Part shown: positions 36,728 to 45,540 of the stretch, one piece after another
How the letters are laid out: the number at the start of each line of letters is the position of its first letter
How positions within the stretch are numbered: the stretch's first letter is position 1
Source of the DNA: Spiroplasma poulsonii
Lineage (GTDB): Bacteria; Bacillota_I; Bacilli_A; Mycoplasmatales; Mycoplasmataceae
NCBI RefSeq assembly: GCF_009866525.1
Contig: NZ_CM020866.1
Span: 1,428,832-1,492,831 of the forward strand
DNA: 64,000 nt
Direction: 5' to 3'
Made by a program: the position numbers and the translations under genes
The notes under the pieces: model-generated
What the model was told of the DNA's origin: nothing
Seen by the model: only the letters and a program-made list of their open reading frames with translations
Databases searched by the model: none

Positions 36728-36843
36728 TAAATTAATGGTTTATCCTTTTAACAAAAAAGTAATTTACGGTTTATGCTTTCCGCCTTAAAAATACTTATGC
36801 TGACTTGTTATTCGAACAAGAATAAAAAAAAGAGGTTTATAAA

Positions 36844-37305
36844 ATGGCACTTACAAAAGAACAATTAATCGAACAAGGTTTAAGTGAAGAAATAGCAGAT
36901 AATATATTAAATGAATTTCATAATGAAACAAAAAAAATTATTGAGGGAATACAAAAACGAAAAGATACTATTTCAAAAGAAGAGTATTTAAAAGTTGCTA
37001 ATGAATTAGACGAATTAAAAGCATTTAAAGATGTTCCATCGACTAAAATTGAAGATATTAAAACTAATTTAAATAAAGTTAGTGGTAGTTCTTTAACTGA
37101 AAAAATGCAAACTTTAAAAGAATTAAAACCTGATTTGTTTGTTGAAGAACAACCCTCAGTTTCACCAACTAATTTTATTAAAGATATGATTGAAAAATCA
37201 ACTGAAAATAAAAATAATGAAATTGAAATTATTAAAGAAAAAGGAGCATATACTCCAGAAGAAATTAAAAAATTAACTGATTATACGCTTAAAAACCTTA
37301 GATAA
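36844..37305 (+). CDS. Probable phage scaffolding protein
   Basis: 153 residues, almost wholly charged helix (KEQLIEQGLSEEIADNILNEF, then KIEDIKTNLNKVSGSSL and a Glu/Lys-rich tail). Sits directly before the major capsid gene, the usual scaffold position. AGAGG ribosome site 8 nt upstream. Called from position and composition. It also begins with a UBA-like helix, which is not conclusive. Confidence 0.6.
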   Translation: MALTKEQLIEQGLSEEIADNILNEFHNETKKIIEGIQKRKDTISKEEYLKVANELDELKAFKDVPSTKIEDIKTNLNKVSGSSLTEKMQTLKELKPDLFVEEQPSVSPTNFIKDMIEKSTENKNNEIEIIKEKGAYTPEEIKKLTDYTLKNLR

Positions 37306-37321
37306 TAAGGAGTGAAATATT

Positions 37322-38686
37322 ATGGCAACAATTAATTTGCCACAAGTACCTTTTACATTACAAGGTAATACAACAGGTCAAAAAGCCTATGTTGATATGG
37401 TCAATGCTTTATTGCGCGGACCTTTATATAACGAATATGCAAGCATTATGCAATATGCTACTGCAACCGCGGAACAAGTTGCTTGATTACCTAATGCAGG
37501 ACAAGCATTATATAATTTAACTCATCGTGTGGTATGACAAAATGATTATACTTTACCAAATGGTGGGACAACTCAAACTATGGGATTAACAAGAATTCCA
37601 GTACCTATTGATAAAAGATTTAATTTAAAATTAATGAATGAGGCTTTTGACTTAGCATTAATAGAACAAAATATTAAAAATGGTGTTATTGCTGATGCTA
37701 TTTCTAGTGTTGTACAAAATAAATTTGTTAATTTAGAATGTGAATTAATTCAGGCTATTTATGATTATTGCTTAGCAGATGGTCAATATGAAGTAATTCC
37801 ATTTCGTAGTTATACAGCCGAAAATGCTGATGATGCAAATAAAGCATTCTTTACATTAAATGAAACTTTGATTGAATTAACAAATCAAATTAGTAATTTA
37901 TATTTTGGTTTACCAACCGATAAAATGTTTATGGTTTTAGGTAGAAGAGCCTATTTAGGATTAACACCAGCTTATTTAAAAGTAATTGGTTCACAAGCTC
38001 AATTAAAAGCAATGGTTAATGGTGAATTATATGAAAATACTGCAATGGGTATTCCTGTATCTAAAAGTTTTCATTTAGAAAAAACATATACAAAAGGACA
38101 AGTTAACCGTGATAAAGGTTATAATTTTACTAATGTAAATGGTTTAATTATTAATAAACAAGTATGAGCATATCCAATTAATATGGATACTATTCAACAA
38201 GTTTTAGATAATGATACTGCTAACCCTAAATGAATTGGTAAAGTGCAGTATGCAACACCAACTATTTTATATCCTAAAACATGTAAAATTATTTTAGAAA
38301 AAGCGCCAACCCAAGATGAAATTAATACTGCTAAAAGTAATCTTAATAAAACATTTAGAGTTCCTGTTGATTATGTAATTCCATCATCAAATAAAATTGA
38401 TATTAATGGAATTAATAAATTAGATAAACCAACTATTCACGTTACAGACCCAACTCAAACAACAGCCGAACAATTAAAACCACAATTTAAAGCTGTCGTT
38501 TTAAAAGCAATTAAAGCCGTAGATAGTTCTTTAACTGAGAATGATTATGATTACTTTATTGAAGCTAAGGGTGAAGATTGACCAATAGATATTACAAATG
38601 ATAAAACTGTTGAAGTTCAAATTGAGGGTAAAAACAAGGCCACTGGTCAAACAAATCCGATTGATGTTATAATTAAAAATTCTTAA
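37322..38686 (+). CDS. Major capsid protein with spiralin-like C-terminal domain
   Basis: 454 residues. Residues 1 to about 320 look like a podoviral capsid protein (MATINLPQVPFTLQG, then RIPVPIDKRFNLKLMNEAFDLALIEQN, FGLPTDKMFMVLGRRAYLGL, and TAMGIPVSKSFHLEKT). From about 340 on, the sequence changes to a domain like the repeat unit of the spiroplasma surface lipoprotein spiralin: TDPTQTTAEQLKP, VVLKAIKAVDSSLTENDY, then short beta strands (KTVEVQIEG, IDVIIKNS). AAGGAG ribosome site. The protein should form the icosahedral shell with the extra domain outside. Confidence 0.75.
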
Positions 38687-38692
38687 TAAACA

Positions 38693-39610
38693 ATGAATTT
38701 ACTAATATTACGCGTTTTAACTTTATTAACAGAAAATTTAGGTAATAAGTTAGTAATAAATAAATTTGTTAATTTAATTAATAAGGTTAATAAATTTGCT
38801 TCATATTATTCTAATCCCTTACAAAAAATTACAAATAAGATTGAAGATATTTATAAATGATTAGATCCATTTACTTATTTAGATTTAATTAAAAAAGGTC
38901 ATAAAAAAGAAATACAACAAATATTAAGTCAATTAGAAAAAGATAATAATATTAAAAATAGAGAACAATTTAAAAATGAAAATTATCTAAATACTAATTG
39001 ACAACCTTTAAATAGTAGTTGACTTGATAGTGGAATGTTTAATATTACAAATAAGTTAACTTTAACAGGTAATTTAACTATTTTAATATATACAAAAACA
39101 GCAAAACATCCAAAATTTTATGGACCCTATGTTTATCCTAGTGTTCCAGTTGAAATTTGAAAATTATTAAGTAATGCTGTATCTAATGCAGGAACTTTAT
39201 TTTGACGTTATTGATTAAGAAAATGATTACCTAGTCATTTAAGAAATTATATTAAAAAACGATTACCAAAAGCATTAAAAGAAAAATATCCCAAAGGAAC
39301 TACTAAATTAACATTACCAACAGTTCAAAAATTACAACAAATTAAAAAGTTTATTAATAATTTAAAGATTGGACATTTTAACTTTAATTTTGCTGGTGAA
39401 ATTAATAATAAAAAATGATATCGAGAGCGAAAAAGTGATGTTAAAAATATTAAAAACTTATATAAAACACCAGTTAAAAATATGTTTTACAAAACCAATC
39501 AAACTATCAAAACAATTAAGAAAACAAAAACAAGAGTTAATAGTTATAAGCCAAATAATTTAAAAAATAAATATCGTAATCAATTAAGGGGTGTTTTATA
39601 TGGAAAATAA
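38693..39610 (+). CDS. Phage structural protein with KTSC-like domain
   Basis: 305 residues, very basic C-terminal half. In the middle, LNSSWLDSGMFN, LTILIYTKTA, YVYPSVPVEIWKLLSNAVSN and GTLFWRYWLRKW follow the pattern of the KTSC domain (SS..., Y-x-Y...VP...W..L..A.S.G..F), a small domain of unclear role often found in phage proteins. Many UGA Trp codons. Lies between capsid and a connector-like gene, overlapping the latter by 11 nt. Probably a virion or connector component. Confidence 0.55.
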
Positions 39611-40568
39611 TTTAAGTAATTTGTTATTTATAACAGTTGAAGATGTTAAAGCAAGTAAACTTTGACAACCTACTAATGATAGAAAGAAATCTGCTTATAA
39701 TGATAATTTAATTTATAATGCTATTTTAAAAACTAGTTTATGAATGGATAGATTATCAGGTGGGACAATTTCAGATAAAATAAATAAAAAAGATTTATTT
39801 CCATGAGTAAAAAAAGATAATACTGGTTTAATTGAATATGATAAATGATTAAGTTATATTCAATCTGCTTGTTTATTAGCAGTTATTAATTGATATTTAC
39901 CCAAAGGAGTTAATGATTTAACTGGTAGTGCTTCATTTTCACAAGGTGGTGTAGCATATTCACAAACTAATGACCCTGAGGCAAATGAAAATATTACTCG
40001 TGATGTTAAAAATGCTTTAAAATTAGCAGGTGAAATAATTGATATTATATCTAGTAAAACAGTATCTAGACCTTATAATTATAGTTTAGATAATTATGCT
40101 CATCCATGAGAAGAAGAATATAAACATATTAGTAAAAAAACTTTTTATCCAACATTATTATTTTGATTAAAAGAGCGATTACAAACAGATAATTCAATAA
40201 ATATTACTTATCCTATTATTAATGATTTTAGTAAAATTGATTATAACGAATATATTAAGATTAATATAAATGATTGAGAAGTTGTTGATACAAGTGATTT
40301 AGATAATACAAGGTATGATTATCAAATAAATAATTGAGATAAAGAAAATTATAAATATAATATTTGAATTAAAACAAGTAATCAAAATAATTATTATTTA
40401 GCAACATACAAAAATTTTATAGGAAAAATAACTATTGGGTCTGCTGAATTAGAAAGTCCTGTTTCTCATCGTGTAGAATTAGAAGATGACGGAATTATTG
40501 CTATATATACTGGTAGATTTGATGGAACAATTTCTTATTTACACATTGAAAGAAAAAAAGTAATTTAG
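39600..40568 (+). CDS. Phage structural protein, connector/collar-like by position
   Basis: 322 residues, starting MENNLSNLLFITVEDVKASKL. An N-terminal helical half (LLAVINWYLPKGVNDL, VKNALKLAGEIIDIISSKT) and a C-terminal beta-like half (KITIGSAELESPVSHRVELEDDG). No family recognised by eye. Gene order after the capsid suggests a head-tail connector or lower collar protein. Confidence 0.55.
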
Positions 40569-40580
40569 AGGGGGCAATTA

Positions 40581-41186
40581 ATGAAACAAGATAAAACAAC
40601 TTGATTAAAGGGTGCCTTACCTTGAAATTGATTTAAAAAAGACCCTATTCCAACTTATAATTGAACTCATAAAGATATTAGAGAATGAGAAAGAAAATAT
40701 AAAATTCGTAGTTGAGTAGTTAGTTTTTATACATTAATATTTTTAGCATTAAATTGTTGATTAGAATATGGGATGATTGATGGTATTAAGAATAAAATTG
40801 ATTGATATAATTATGGTCAATATTGAGGTAATGGCATAGCAATATTATTAACACCTTTATTTACACATGGAATTCAAGGAATATTTGTTGCTAGTAGTAA
40901 GCCCAAAGTAGATATGAAAATTGATATACCACGATTAAAAGTTTCTAAAATGGGATTAGTATTTACAATTTTACCTTTAATCACTTTAATAATTTCTTTA
41001 ATTATAATTTGAATTGATAAATCAAAATGAAAAAAAGACCATTTAAGACATTGTTTAGATTGTCGGATTAATCCGCGTGTTATTCAACCACGAATAGCAA
41101 AACAATGAAATAATTTAGATGGCATAACAGAAGAAAAATTAAAAAATATACAAAATGAAAATAACAAAGAATTAAATTTAAAATAG
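40581..41186 (+). CDS. Phage membrane protein
   Basis: 201 residues with three likely membrane helices (SWVVSFYTLIFLALNCW, IAILLTPLFTHGIQGIFVA, GLVFTILPLITLIISLIIIW) and a charged cytosolic tail. Ribosome site GAGGGGG 7 nt upstream. Could be a holin-like, assembly or superinfection-exclusion protein. Not recognised further. Confidence 0.6.
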
Positions 41187-41304
41187 ACTATATATAGGGG
41201 TGGCTGATATTTTTGGGTGGTTATATAGTTTAATTTATAAATTATTTTGTTCTGAAAGAATGGATGGCCACTGTTTGAGTAAGGATAAGAAAGGAAATAA
41301 AGAA

Positions 41305-41598
41305 ATGGAAATTAGTAATGAAATAGTAATTGCTTTACTTGTATTAGCGGGTGCTGGTGGAATGGGTAGTCTTGGTATTCTTGGATTATCTGCTAAAAAA
41401 ATTAAAAAATATAAAGCAGAAATTAGAGAATTAAGAACTGCTGTTATTGCCCACGAAAAACATTTACGAGGACCTGATTATGCAACTGAATTAGCATTAA
41501 AAACAGGTCAAATTAAAAATGTTAAAAAACAAGTTAAAGTAAACGATAAAAAACAAGAACAAAAAGATGCTATTAAAAAACTAACAAATAGTATTTAA
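41305..41598 (+). CDS. Small phage membrane protein
   Basis: 97 residues: an N-terminal Gly-rich membrane helix (NEIVIALLVLAGAGGMGSLGILGL), then a basic coiled-coil-like tail. I prefer ATG 41305, which has GAAAGGA 10 nt upstream. The open frame extends back to a GTG at 41200 that would add MADIFGWLYSLIYKLF, so a 132-residue form is possible. Last gene of the late operon. A holin-like role is possible from its size and topology. Confidence 0.6.
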   Translation: MEISNEIVIALLVLAGAGGMGSLGILGLSAKKIKKYKAEIRELRTAVIAHEKHLRGPDYATELALKTGQIKNVKKQVKVNDKKQEQKDAIKKLTNSI

Positions 41599-41627
41599 AA
41601 AAAATAACCTTAATTGGTTATTTTTTA
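41597..41627. terminator. Bidirectional terminator between late and early phage operons
   Basis: Stem AAAAAATAACC / GGTTATTTTTT with a 6-nt loop. Serves convergent transcripts. Confidence 0.85.
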
Positions 41628-41848
41628 TTTTCTAATATTAAGTCTAAATTTTTAACTTTACAAATAACTAAATTATTTTCTCCATAATTATTTTTATAAT
41701 ATTCTCAGTATTCAGTTGAATTAATATCTACATCTTGTTTATCAATCCCAATTATATATTCACCACGAGGGTTTTTACAAGGGCGATTACCTTGTTCATA
41801 GCGATAACATAAAATATAATTATTTATATTCTTTATTTCCTTTATCAT
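41618..41848 (-). CDS. Small phage early protein, unknown
   Basis: 76 residues, ATG 41848 (MIKEIKNINNYILCYRYEQGNRPCKNPRGEYIIGID...), UGA Trp once. Ribosome-site-like sequence is weak. It overlaps the upstream small ORF by 29 nt. Not recognised. Confidence 0.5.
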
Positions 41849-42008
41849 GTGTTATATAAAAGTTAATAAGATATTCTATTTTTTGAGAATAAGTACTAAA
41901 ATTTAATTCATTTCAAACTTTTTCTTCGTTTTTATTTAAGTAAATATTAACATTCCTAATTTTGCAAGAATAATATTTTCCAGTTTTTTGATTATATGAA
42001 TGTTTCAT
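41820..42008 (-). CDS. Small phage early protein, unknown
   Basis: 62 residues (MKHSYNQKTGKYYSCKIRNVNIYLNKNEE...). Begins 5 nt after the RuvC-like stop, so cotranscribed. Not recognised. Confidence 0.5.
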
Positions 42009-42012
42009 AATA

Positions 42013-42519
42013 TTAACTCTCATAATTAGCAATAATAATGGCATCTCGTAAATGATTACTTATTTTTTCATTCTTATTTTTTCAACCTTTACCATATTCA
42101 TAAGTTAAATTAATATCTTTTTCATATTTTCATACAGAACTATCATTATATTTACTTAAATTTTCCATATTTTTAACAACTGATTTAGTATGGCGTGGTG
42201 ATACTCAATTATAACTAACTCAAGTATTTTCAATCGCACCCAGTAATCTTAATAAATCATCTCTATCTTTACTAGCATTAGCAGATGTATATAAACAATC
42301 TTCAATATTTAATCCTTTTGGAAAAAGTTCACCTTTATTTTTTACATAATAATCTGAATATAAATATTCATCTATAAATTCATCAATAAATTTATAATGT
42401 TCTTTTCAATATTTACTAGTAAATTCATTTTGTTTAATTAATTTATTATCTTCATATATAACAATAGCAGTAGTACCAGTTCCTGATGGGTCAATACCTA
42501 TTTTTATCAAGTGGCTCAT
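42013..42519 (-). CDS. RuvC-like Holliday junction resolvase (phage type)
   Basis: 168 residues. The N-terminal strand LIKIGIDPSGTGTTAIVIY has the first acidic residue and Ser/Gly loop of RuvC/RNase H-like nucleases. LGAIENTWVS and HLRDAIIIANY carry the later conserved Glu and Asp positions. Resolves branched phage DNA. It begins inside the end of recT, so they are coupled. Confidence 0.8.
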
Positions 42520-43427
42520 TCCTCATCGTTATTATTATTAACTGTTGGTACTACATTTGAAATATCTTCTTCTTTAACTACATTATCGTTTATGTCCACT
42601 ATTTCATCATTAGGTGGGGTATATAATTTTATATTATTTGATAAAATTTCATCGTTAATATGCCCCTTATTTTGAGTGAAAGTAGCATCATTATCAATAT
42701 AAATCTTTTCATCATTAGTTGTAATAACTGCTTGATCTGATTTATATGCTTGTTGTAATTCAACTGACATAATACCTCATTTTCTTAATAATGATGTTAA
42801 TACGGTTTTAAGGGCCATTTCATCAAAACTAGCAATATAAAATGATTTATTTTTAGCATAAGTTTTAGAATATTTCATAAAATGATTTTCCATTTGTTCT
42901 TTGGTCATATATAAAGTTTTTTCAAAACCATTAACCATTTTAAAGTATGCTACATAACCAATAATTGGTAATTTTTCTCTTTCATCTTCATTTTGAATTC
43001 AATTAAAACTAGTTCCTTTTAAACGATCATAATTTACTAATTCATTTTCTTTTACATCTGATACTGACATATCTAAATATTGACCACTTCTTTGGGCTAA
43101 TTGAATATAACCTTTATAACCCATTTGAAATTGTGCTTGATTAACTCATTCTTGTATTTCACGACCATTAATAATTCTTGTTATTTTTGTGTTATATGGT
43201 ACTACATAAGCATAACCAAATTGTTTTTCCATTGGTAAATTTAATAAAACACCTTGATAACAAGCAGTCATAATTGTTTTTGGATCGGCTTTTTGTAATA
43301 ATTCATTACTATTTGATATTGCAATTATATTACTTTTAAATCTTGCAATTTCATTTTCATTAGAAAATTTACTTTTTATTCATTCTGTTGTTCTATCTGT
43401 TCTTAAAAATTCAACAATATTTGCCAT
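42504..43427 (-). CDS. recT: RecT-family single-strand annealing protein
   Basis: 307 residues. Typical RecT segments: IARFKSNIIAISNSNELLQKADPKTIMTAC-like start, LPMEKQFGYAYVVPY, AQFQMGYKGYIQLAQRSGQY and FDEMALKTVLTSLLRKWG. The acidic Asn-rich C-terminal tail is unusual in length. Anneals single strands in phage recombination or replication. UGA Trp near the end shifts the true stop to 42504. Ribosome site GGAG before ATG 43427. Confidence 0.88.
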
Positions 43428-43428
43428 A

Positions 43429-44130
43429 TTATTTTTCTCCTTTATTTATTTTAAAATTAATACCTTTAACCCCAATTAAATTAATATCTTTATTACTATC
43501 TCACTGATCTTTAATTTCATTTTTAACAATTTGTTCATCAATAGTTAAATAATTTTTAATAAGATTAATAAGTTCTAATTTATCGGCTTTTTGTAAAAAA
43601 TCATCATTAATACCAATAACCTCAATATCTTTAATTAATAATTTATCTTTACGAAAATTACTAGTAATAATTTTTAATTCTTGCTCTTGTTTTGCTATAC
43701 TTTTAATTTCTAAAAATTGTTCTTTTTTATGATTTTCAATAATTTCATTTTGTTTTTGAAATTGAATATTAATAACATTATTTTTTAAAGAATCATGATT
43801 ATTCTTAATATTATTTTCTAAATTCAAAATATCTTTTCTAATAAAATTTAATTCATCTTTAAAATTTTTTATTAATTCTAATGGTTTTCTAAAAACATAA
43901 TCAATTTTTGAAACTACTAATTTTAAATCTTTTAGTGATTGTGATTTATATCCTCCATTCATTAATCAAGCTTGTTGTCGATATATAAATTCTGCTAATT
44001 CTTGTCCATTTTCATCAATTCATTTTTTAATTGGTAATGCTTTTAAACTTAATTCTTTAAAATCATTTCCTTTTAAATAAAATGGATAAGTAATATTTTT
44101 AACTTCATTATTTAACTTTAAATCTTCCAT
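43429..44130 (-). CDS. Phage coiled-coil protein upstream of recT
   Basis: 233 residues. N-terminal mixed part (ITYPFYLKGNDFKELSLKALPIKKW), then a long coiled coil from about 70 to 180. The pattern KPLELIKNFKDEL followed by Glu/Lys-rich coiled coil resembles DUF1351-type proteins that often accompany RecT in Firmicute phages; this is tentative. Its end abuts recT. Confidence 0.6.
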
Positions 44131-44132
44131 AA

Positions 44133-44270
44133 TTAAATTTCCTCTAATTCCATTTCTTCAATTAAATTATCAATATATTCATAAGCACTTTCTTCTGAAT
44201 GACATTCTTCTAATGCAATATTGAATAAGTCTTCTTCTGTATAAACATAACCATTTTCATCTTTTCACAT
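44133..44270 (-). CDS. Small acidic phage protein
   Basis: 45 residues, MWKDENGYVYTEEDLFN..., strongly acidic (EEMELEEI tail). GAGG ribosome site upstream. Too short to classify. Its spacing (2 nt before the next gene) and start signal support it. Confidence 0.5.
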
Positions 44271-44271
44271 A

Positions 44272-44493
44272 CTAATTTACCTCATTTTTTGATATTAATA
44301 TTTCTATTAATTTTCTTCCTTTTTGTTCTTTAACATCAAAATAAATTATTTCTTGATTTAATAAATATGCTTCTTCATTTTTAATTAAATTAATATCATC
44401 ATTAATATTTTCTTTTTGCCCTGTTTTATTATCAAATATATTAATACAAAAATCATTGTACATATATATTGATATTAGATTTTTGATTGTCAT
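44272..44493 (-). CDS. Small phage early protein, unknown
   Basis: 73 residues (MTIKNLISIYMYNDFCINIFDNKTG...). A perfect AGGAGG ribosome site (44499-44504) precedes it. Directly downstream of the structured region. Not recognised. Confidence 0.6.
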   Translation of the reverse strand: MTIKNLISIYMYNDFCINIFDNKTGQKENINDDINLIKNEEAYLLNQEIIYFDVKEQKGRKLIEILISKNEVN

Positions 44494-44510
44494 ATTTACC
44501 TCCTATTTTT

Positions 44511-45000
44511 AACTCGCTGGCACTCACTCCCAAGTGAAAGTGCCAAAGCGAGAGTTAGTTATATAATTAAGTATTTATCTATTTATTTACTACGCCATTC
44601 GCTTCACTGCGGGTGAGTGGTGGCGGTATGTTTTATTGTTTAATGTTTAATAATCGACAGTTGTTTTTATAAGATAATGCCAGAGAATTCTCTCTCTTCA
44701 TCCGCACCATTTCAGGTCAAAGCGTTCAGTTTTTAAAATAAATTCACTTGCACCTTGAAGAGCCTAATGCTGACTTTGCGGTTTTTAAAACCTCTGTCAT
44801 CCTCTAATGGGATAATATCTATCGCAAATTTATTTATAAAGTGGCCATCTCAATATTTATTGTCGTTTGATGTTGACCTCGCACTTATCACGACTATCGC
44901 TTGTTAAAGCGTCTATTATTTCCGGACTGATTACCGCTGGGCTAGACCGCCTCACGTGGAATAAAAACACTTAGTTATTTAAAATAACCGTCCCACACTG
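44511..45000 (-). ncRNA. Structured, GC-richer non-coding region in the early operon
   Basis: About 490 nt with no credible ORF and clearly less AT-rich than the flanks. Stable hairpins: 44513-44552 (CTCGC/GCGAG, then GGCACT/AGTGCC, then CACT/AGTG stacked), 44593-44625 (CGCCA/TGGCG enclosing TCAC/GTGA), 44780-44792, 44898-44911 (CGCTT-GTTA-AAGCG), 44974-44988. It lies between two minus-strand genes, so it is probably transcribed leftward with them. No hallmark of tmRNA, RNase P, SRP or rRNA was seen. Could be a phage ncRNA, a replication origin or a packaging site. Strand is inferred. Confidence 0.45.
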
Positions 45001-45002
45001 CA

Positions 45003-45242
45003 TTAAGTTGTTTTATAAAATCAAAGTTTTAACAAACCAGTTTCATAATCAAAGATAATTTTTGAATTTTCTAAGCGTTTATAAAACAGCTTTTGGTTTT
45101 TATCTTTTGTATGATTTAATAAATCTTTATGTTTTTCACAAGTTCATAAAACTTTATTTGATACAAATTCTTCGGTAATGAATGATATTGCTTTATAGCA
45201 ATTATCAATATCGCAAATTTGTTTTTGTTTATTAATTTTCAT
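45003..45242 (-). CDS. Small zinc-finger-like phage early protein
   Basis: 79 residues with a Cys-x4-Cys near residue 10 (ICDIDNC) and WTCEKH at about 40, a plausible CCCH metal site. Ribosome site AAAGGA before ATG 45242. First gene of the minus-strand early block. Could be a regulator; not recognised. Confidence 0.55.
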
Positions 45243-45286
45243 TACTCATTCCTTTCTTTGGTATTATTTTTTTATTTATTAGCAAA

Positions 45287-45470
45287 ATTAATTAATTGAA
45301 ACAGAGAAAAGACAACACCTTAAATTAGGAGAAAAAACAGGTACACTTTGTAAAGATTTCTAAGATATTTAACAAATGTGTAATACAACTTTTAAAAAGT
45401 TAATAAAAGTTGTGATAAAAAGTTTCTATTTTAAGAACTTAAGATGCTGTCCTTTCTCTGAATTAATTAA
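45287..45470. repeat. Imperfect inverted repeat, possible MITE or phage end
   Basis: Arms 45287-45326 and 45436-45470 are imperfect reverse complements: AATTAATT, then CAGAGAAAAGACAACACCTTAA versus CAGAGAAAGGACAGCATCTTAA. The left arm has an extra 4 nt. The about 110 nt between them has no ORF, only a weaker internal hairpin (AACTTTTAAAAAGTT, about 45387). Located exactly between phage early genes and the host lipoprotein pseudogene. Confidence 0.6.
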
Positions 45471-45487
45471 TAATTATGGGTTTACAA

Positions 45488-45520
45488 ATAAAAAAACAAC
45501 CCTTTAATAAGAGTTGTTTT
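45488..45520 (-). terminator. Terminator of the lipoprotein pseudogene
   Basis: Stem AACAAC...GTTGTT with T run on the minus strand, just past the stop codon at 45541. Confidence 0.6.
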
Positions 45521-45540
45521 AGCGCGTTTCGTTTTACAGT

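Noticed and set aside
44511..45000. tmRNA, RNase P, SRP RNA or phi29-like packaging RNA
   Set aside because: No tag-coding frame, no RNase P core motifs and no phi29-type packaging ATPase (the terminase here appears to carry a nuclease domain); kept only as an unclassified structured region.
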